Of a DNA stretch of 7,615 nucleotides, positions 6,162 through 7,615 are shown piece by piece; positions within the stretch are counted from its first letter, which is position 1, and the number at the start of each line of letters is the position of its first letter. The stretch comes from Desulfobulbaceae bacterium (GTDB lineage Bacteria; Desulfobacterota; Desulfobulbia; Desulfobulbales; Desulfocapsaceae), in contig JAHEMX010000166.1 of the NCBI GenBank assembly GCA_024643445.1, positions 1 through 7,615 of the forward strand. The letters are read 5' to 3'. The notes under the pieces are model-generated. The model ran no database searches, was not told where the DNA came from, and saw only the letters and a list, made by a program, of their open reading frames with translations. The translations under genes and the position numbers were made by a program.

Positions 6162-6297
6162 CTCCTCAAGCGATAAGTTGCCTTATTTCAACGTAATTAT
6201 GAATGCATACCAGTCCATGGCCGGCGCCGGACTATCTCATCGGACTGCCGAGGACCGCCTCAAGTCAACCGGCAGTTCGCGCCAGCAGCGACCAGAG
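6162..6297 (-). promoter_or_regulatory. Structured 5' leader of ilvN, candidate attenuation or SD-control region
   Basis: About 140 nt separate the expected transcription start (near 6297) from ATG 6155. In order on the minus strand there are three elements. The first is a stem CTGCC/GGCAG (6275-6271 with 6249-6245) enclosing GAGG-CGGT-CCTC (6261-6250). The second is a stem AGTCC/GGACT (6233-6229 with 6216-6212) extended by GGC/GCC. The third is ATAAG-GCAA-CTTAT (6186-6173), a GNRA-like tetraloop hairpin just before the ribosome site. CTTGAGG occurs twice, at 6264-6258 and at the ribosome site 6170-6164, and TCCTC (6254-6250) could pair with either copy. That would allow the ribosome site to be hidden or freed. 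No U-run is seen, so control of translation is more likely than transcription termination. All of this is inferred by eye. Confidence 0.4.
6183..6218 (-). CDS. Possible leader peptide (11 codons) upstream of ilvN
   Basis: ATG 6218 opens an 11-codon frame, MDWYAFIITLK, ending in TAA at 6183, 28 nt before the ilvN start. It carries consecutive Ile-Ile-Thr-Leu codons, the kinds of residues that attenuator peptides of branched-chain operons read. Its stop codon lies within the 5' arm of the hairpin next to the ilvN ribosome site, and its ATG lies in another stem. Against it: there is no recognisable Shine-Dalgarno, and the run of regulatory codons is short. It could be chance. Confidence 0.25.
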   Translation of the reverse strand: MDWYAFIITLK

Positions 6298-6303
6298 GTC
6301 TCA

Positions 6304-6333
6304 TTTATAATAGGAATCGATGAAAATTGACAA
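6304..6333 (-). promoter_or_regulatory. Sigma70-like promoter of the ilvN-aminotransferase operon
   Basis: The -35 TTGTCA (6333-6328) and the -10 TATAAA (6309-6304) are 18 bp apart, each matching consensus at 5 of 6 positions. TTATAA one base earlier gives 17 bp. It is an AT-rich island between two genes, placing the start near 6297. A direct repeat TCAATTT (6343-6337 and 6330-6324, 13 bp apart) overlaps the -35 and could be an operator, perhaps for the MerR protein encoded just upstream. Confidence 0.7.
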
Positions 6334-6361
6334 CTGAAATTGAACAGAAGCGGGCGCGAGA

Positions 6362-6814
6362 TCAGCTTGAGGTGGTTTTCTTGCCGGACAAGCCGTTTTG
6401 ACGGTCCTGGCGAAGGGCGATATCTTTTTCCTTGGCCTTCTTTTCGGCCTCGGGGTTGCCAGCCACCCTGAGCGTCCGGGGGACGGCCCTGTCAACCTTG
6501 GCCGTACAGGGCTCGCACACCTCGCGCGGGCAATCGGTAAGCTCCCAGCAGGGGGCAAAGCGCAGAAGTTTCTTGATTCCCGGTATGGAGATGCCTTCCT
6601 CATGGATCATGTTACGGATACAGCCGATCCAGGTGATATCATTCTGGGAAAAATAACGCCGGTTCCCCTTGCGGGACGGCTTGATCAACCCTTCATCCTC
6701 GTAGATCCTGAGCGTTCGCGGATGGACATTGAGGATCTGTGCGGCGACACCAATCGAGTAAACCGGCGTGGTCGGGGTAATAGGCTGTATTTCCACTTTT
6801 TTCCTGGTTCTCAT
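6362..6814 (-). CDS. MerR-family transcriptional regulator with C-terminal cysteine cluster
   Basis: This DNA-binding protein has 150 residues. The winged helix-turn-helix occupies about 18-85: YSIGVAAQILNVHPRTLRIY (19-38), then YEDEGLIKPSRKGNRRYFS, the MerR recognition signature, and a dimer helix with IPGIKKLLRF. HPRTLRIYEDEGLI resembles the HspR-like branch. After it come Cys89-Trp90, Cys95, Cys100 and Cys103 (CWELTDCPREVCEPC), then a basic, low-complexity tail. The cysteine pattern resembles CW motifs seen in deltaproteobacterial proteins and may hold a metal or Fe-S cluster or act as a redox sensor; that is inference. ATG 6814 has GGAG 5 nt upstream. It stands alone with its own promoter candidate and directly precedes the ilvN promoter, so it may regulate ilvN, but adjacency is the only evidence. 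Its effector is unknown. Confidence 0.88.
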   Translation of the reverse strand: MRTRKKVEIQPITPTTPVYSIGVAAQILNVHPRTLRIYEDEGLIKPSRKGNRRYFSQNDITWIGCIRNMIHEEGISIPGIKKLLRFAPCWELTDCPREVCEPCTAKVDRAVPRTLRVAGNPEAEKKAKEKDIALRQDRQNGLSGKKTTSS

Positions 6815-6830
6815 AGTTTCTCCGGGTCAC

Positions 6831-6859
6831 AATCTACACAGTGGCAGCCGGAATGACAA
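6831..6859 (-). promoter_or_regulatory. Candidate promoter of the merR-type gene
   Basis: TTGTCA (6859-6854) and TAGATT (6836-6831) are exactly 17 bp apart, matching consensus at 5 and 4 of 6 positions. The predicted start near 6824 leaves only about 10 nt before the ATG, with the ribosome site at the very 5' end, which is unusually short. The -35 lies next to the upstream terminator hairpins. Confidence 0.4.
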
Positions 6860-6910
6860 GGAGGGATTTCCTCCCGGCCTTCCCTGCAGACATGAGGCAG
6901 GAAGACCGGG
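6860..6910 (-). terminator. Tandem hairpins closing the NrfD-type transcript
   Basis: On the minus strand CCGGTCTTCC-TGC and GCA-GGAAGGCCGG (arms 6910-6897 and 6887-6873) form about 14 bp with one bulged base and a 9-nt loop. One pair is G-U only in minus-strand RNA, which fits transcription in this direction. A second hairpin GGAGG-AAATC-CCTCC (6874-6860) follows and runs into TTGTCATT. The U-tract is imperfect, so termination may be partial, or the first hairpin may mainly protect the 3' end. It begins 36 nt after the NrfD-type stop. Confidence 0.55.
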
Positions 6911-6945
6911 GAAGGGGTTTGCATGTTTCTCCGCACTGGCCGATT

Positions 6946-7615
6946 TTAATGATCCTCGGCAAGATGCCCCCGAAACAGTTTCTCACCGGCCAGGAAGAGG
7001 AAGCCGCAGAAACCGATGCCGCCAAGGGTGATAAGGATTTCATGCGCAGTCGGCAGATAATGGAACAGTTCAGGATAATCTACCAGTCCCATGCCGTGAT
7101 AATGCGGCACCAGTTGGCCGACAATCACCAGGTCATAGCGCATGAAGAAAATACCTATCATGCCGGCAACAGAAGCTACAAACAAGGTCTTCATATTCCT
7201 GCCGCGGACAGCCATGATCAGCGTGAACGGGATAAACAGACCAAGCGCTATCTCACCAAACCAGAAATTTATTGAATAAGGTCCGGCAAGCAGGGCCATC
7301 ATGGCGGCGTATTTGCCGGGAGGGTTCCCGGTAATACCGGTAATCATCTTCCAACTGGTAAAAAACAGGATAACGGCCATCATCAGCGCACCAAGTTTGG
7401 CAACACCTTCAAGTGACTTTTTTATGTCCTCGCTCATCTGCCAGTTATTGGCCCGATAGGCAAGGTAGGTGAAGAAGATAATGGCCACACAGCCTGACAT
7501 TGCCGCCGAGGTAATGAAATAAATGGGCATGTAAGGGCCATGCCAGAACTCCCTGGCCCCAAGCAGACCAAAGACCGCCCCGAGGTTGGAATGGGCTACA
7601 ATACCGGTTAACAAC
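6946..7615 (-). CDS. NrfD/PsrC-type integral membrane subunit, C-terminal part (starts outside window)
   Basis: The frame is open to the right window edge; the last in-frame codon there is TTG inside the gene, not a start. The 222 or so visible residues are very hydrophobic. There are five clear membrane helices, at about 29-53, 68-93, 110-137, 143-168 and 190-213, and part of another may lie before residue 20. Segments such as REFWHGPYMPIYFITSA, FWFGEIALGLFIPFTLI, RYDLVIVGQLVPHYHG and YLPTAHEILITLGG fit the C-terminal half of NrfD/PsrC proteins. These exchange electrons between membrane quinones and a periplasmic or cytoplasmic iron-sulfur partner in respiratory complexes. Which complex this one belongs to (polysulfide or DMSO reductase type, Qrc-like or Dsr-like) cannot be told without the upstream genes. 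It is probably the last gene of its operon, since hairpins and a new promoter follow. The short charged C-terminus FRGHLAEDH would face the soluble side. Confidence 0.85.
   Translation of the reverse strand, partial: LLTGIVAHSNLGAVFGLLGAREFWHGPYMPIYFITSAAMSGCVAIIFFTYLAYRANNWQMSEDIKKSLEGVAKLGALMMAVILFFTSWKMITGITGNPPGKYAAMMALLAGPYSINFWFGEIALGLFIPFTLIMAVRGRNMKTLFVASVAGMIGIFFMRYDLVIVGQLVPHYHGMGLVDYPELFHYLPTAHEILITLGGIGFCGFLFLAGEKLFRGHLAEDH

Overview
All recognisable genes in this window lie on the minus strand, so the window is read from its right end to its left. The contents suggest an anaerobic, respiring deltaproteobacterium-like organism (Desulfobacterota, possibly a sulfate or sulfur reducer). 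The grounds are an NrfD-type membrane quinone subunit, a C-GCAxxG-C-C family redox-type protein, a MerR regulator with a CW-type cysteine cluster, and moderately GC-rich DNA. This placement is inference from gene families; there is no rRNA or other phylogenetic marker.

In transcription order: (1) 7615-6946 is the C-terminal part of an NrfD-like membrane protein, followed by tandem hairpins. (2) 6814-6362 is a MerR-type regulator with its own candidate promoter. (3) A clear sigma70-like promoter (6333-6304) is followed by a leader of about 140 nt. This leads into the acetolactate synthase small subunit gene ilvN (6155-5637) and, 25 nt later, a class I/II PLP aminotransferase (5611-4442). (4) A 300-nt gap (4441-4142) holds a composite stem-loop at the aminotransferase 3' end, an A8 tract, an extended -10 promoter, a 5' hairpin and a near-perfect Shine-Dalgarno. 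(5) An IlvB-like TPP enzyme (4141-2435) is closed by a textbook intrinsic terminator. (6) An RluA-type pseudouridine synthase (2345-1638) has its Shine-Dalgarno immediately after that terminator. (7) A C-GCAxxG-C-C protein (1496-1056) overlaps by ATGA the start of a methyltransferase gene (1059-619) that has lost its SAM-binding half. (8) 520-1 is the N-terminal part of a glutathione S-transferase-like protein that runs off the window.

The metabolic core is a branched-chain amino acid type locus: regulatory subunit, catalytic subunit and aminotransferase. The order is unusual. The small subunit comes first, the aminotransferase sits between the subunits, and the catalytic subunit has its own promoter and terminator. 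The catalytic subunit keeps the general acetolactate synthase architecture but differs at some usually conserved positions. I see no phage, IS element, CRISPR array, tRNA or rRNA. I do not see a convincing new multi-gene system. The points most worth a second look are the ilvN leader, the split ilv arrangement, the cysteine cluster of the MerR protein and the collapsed methyltransferase gene.
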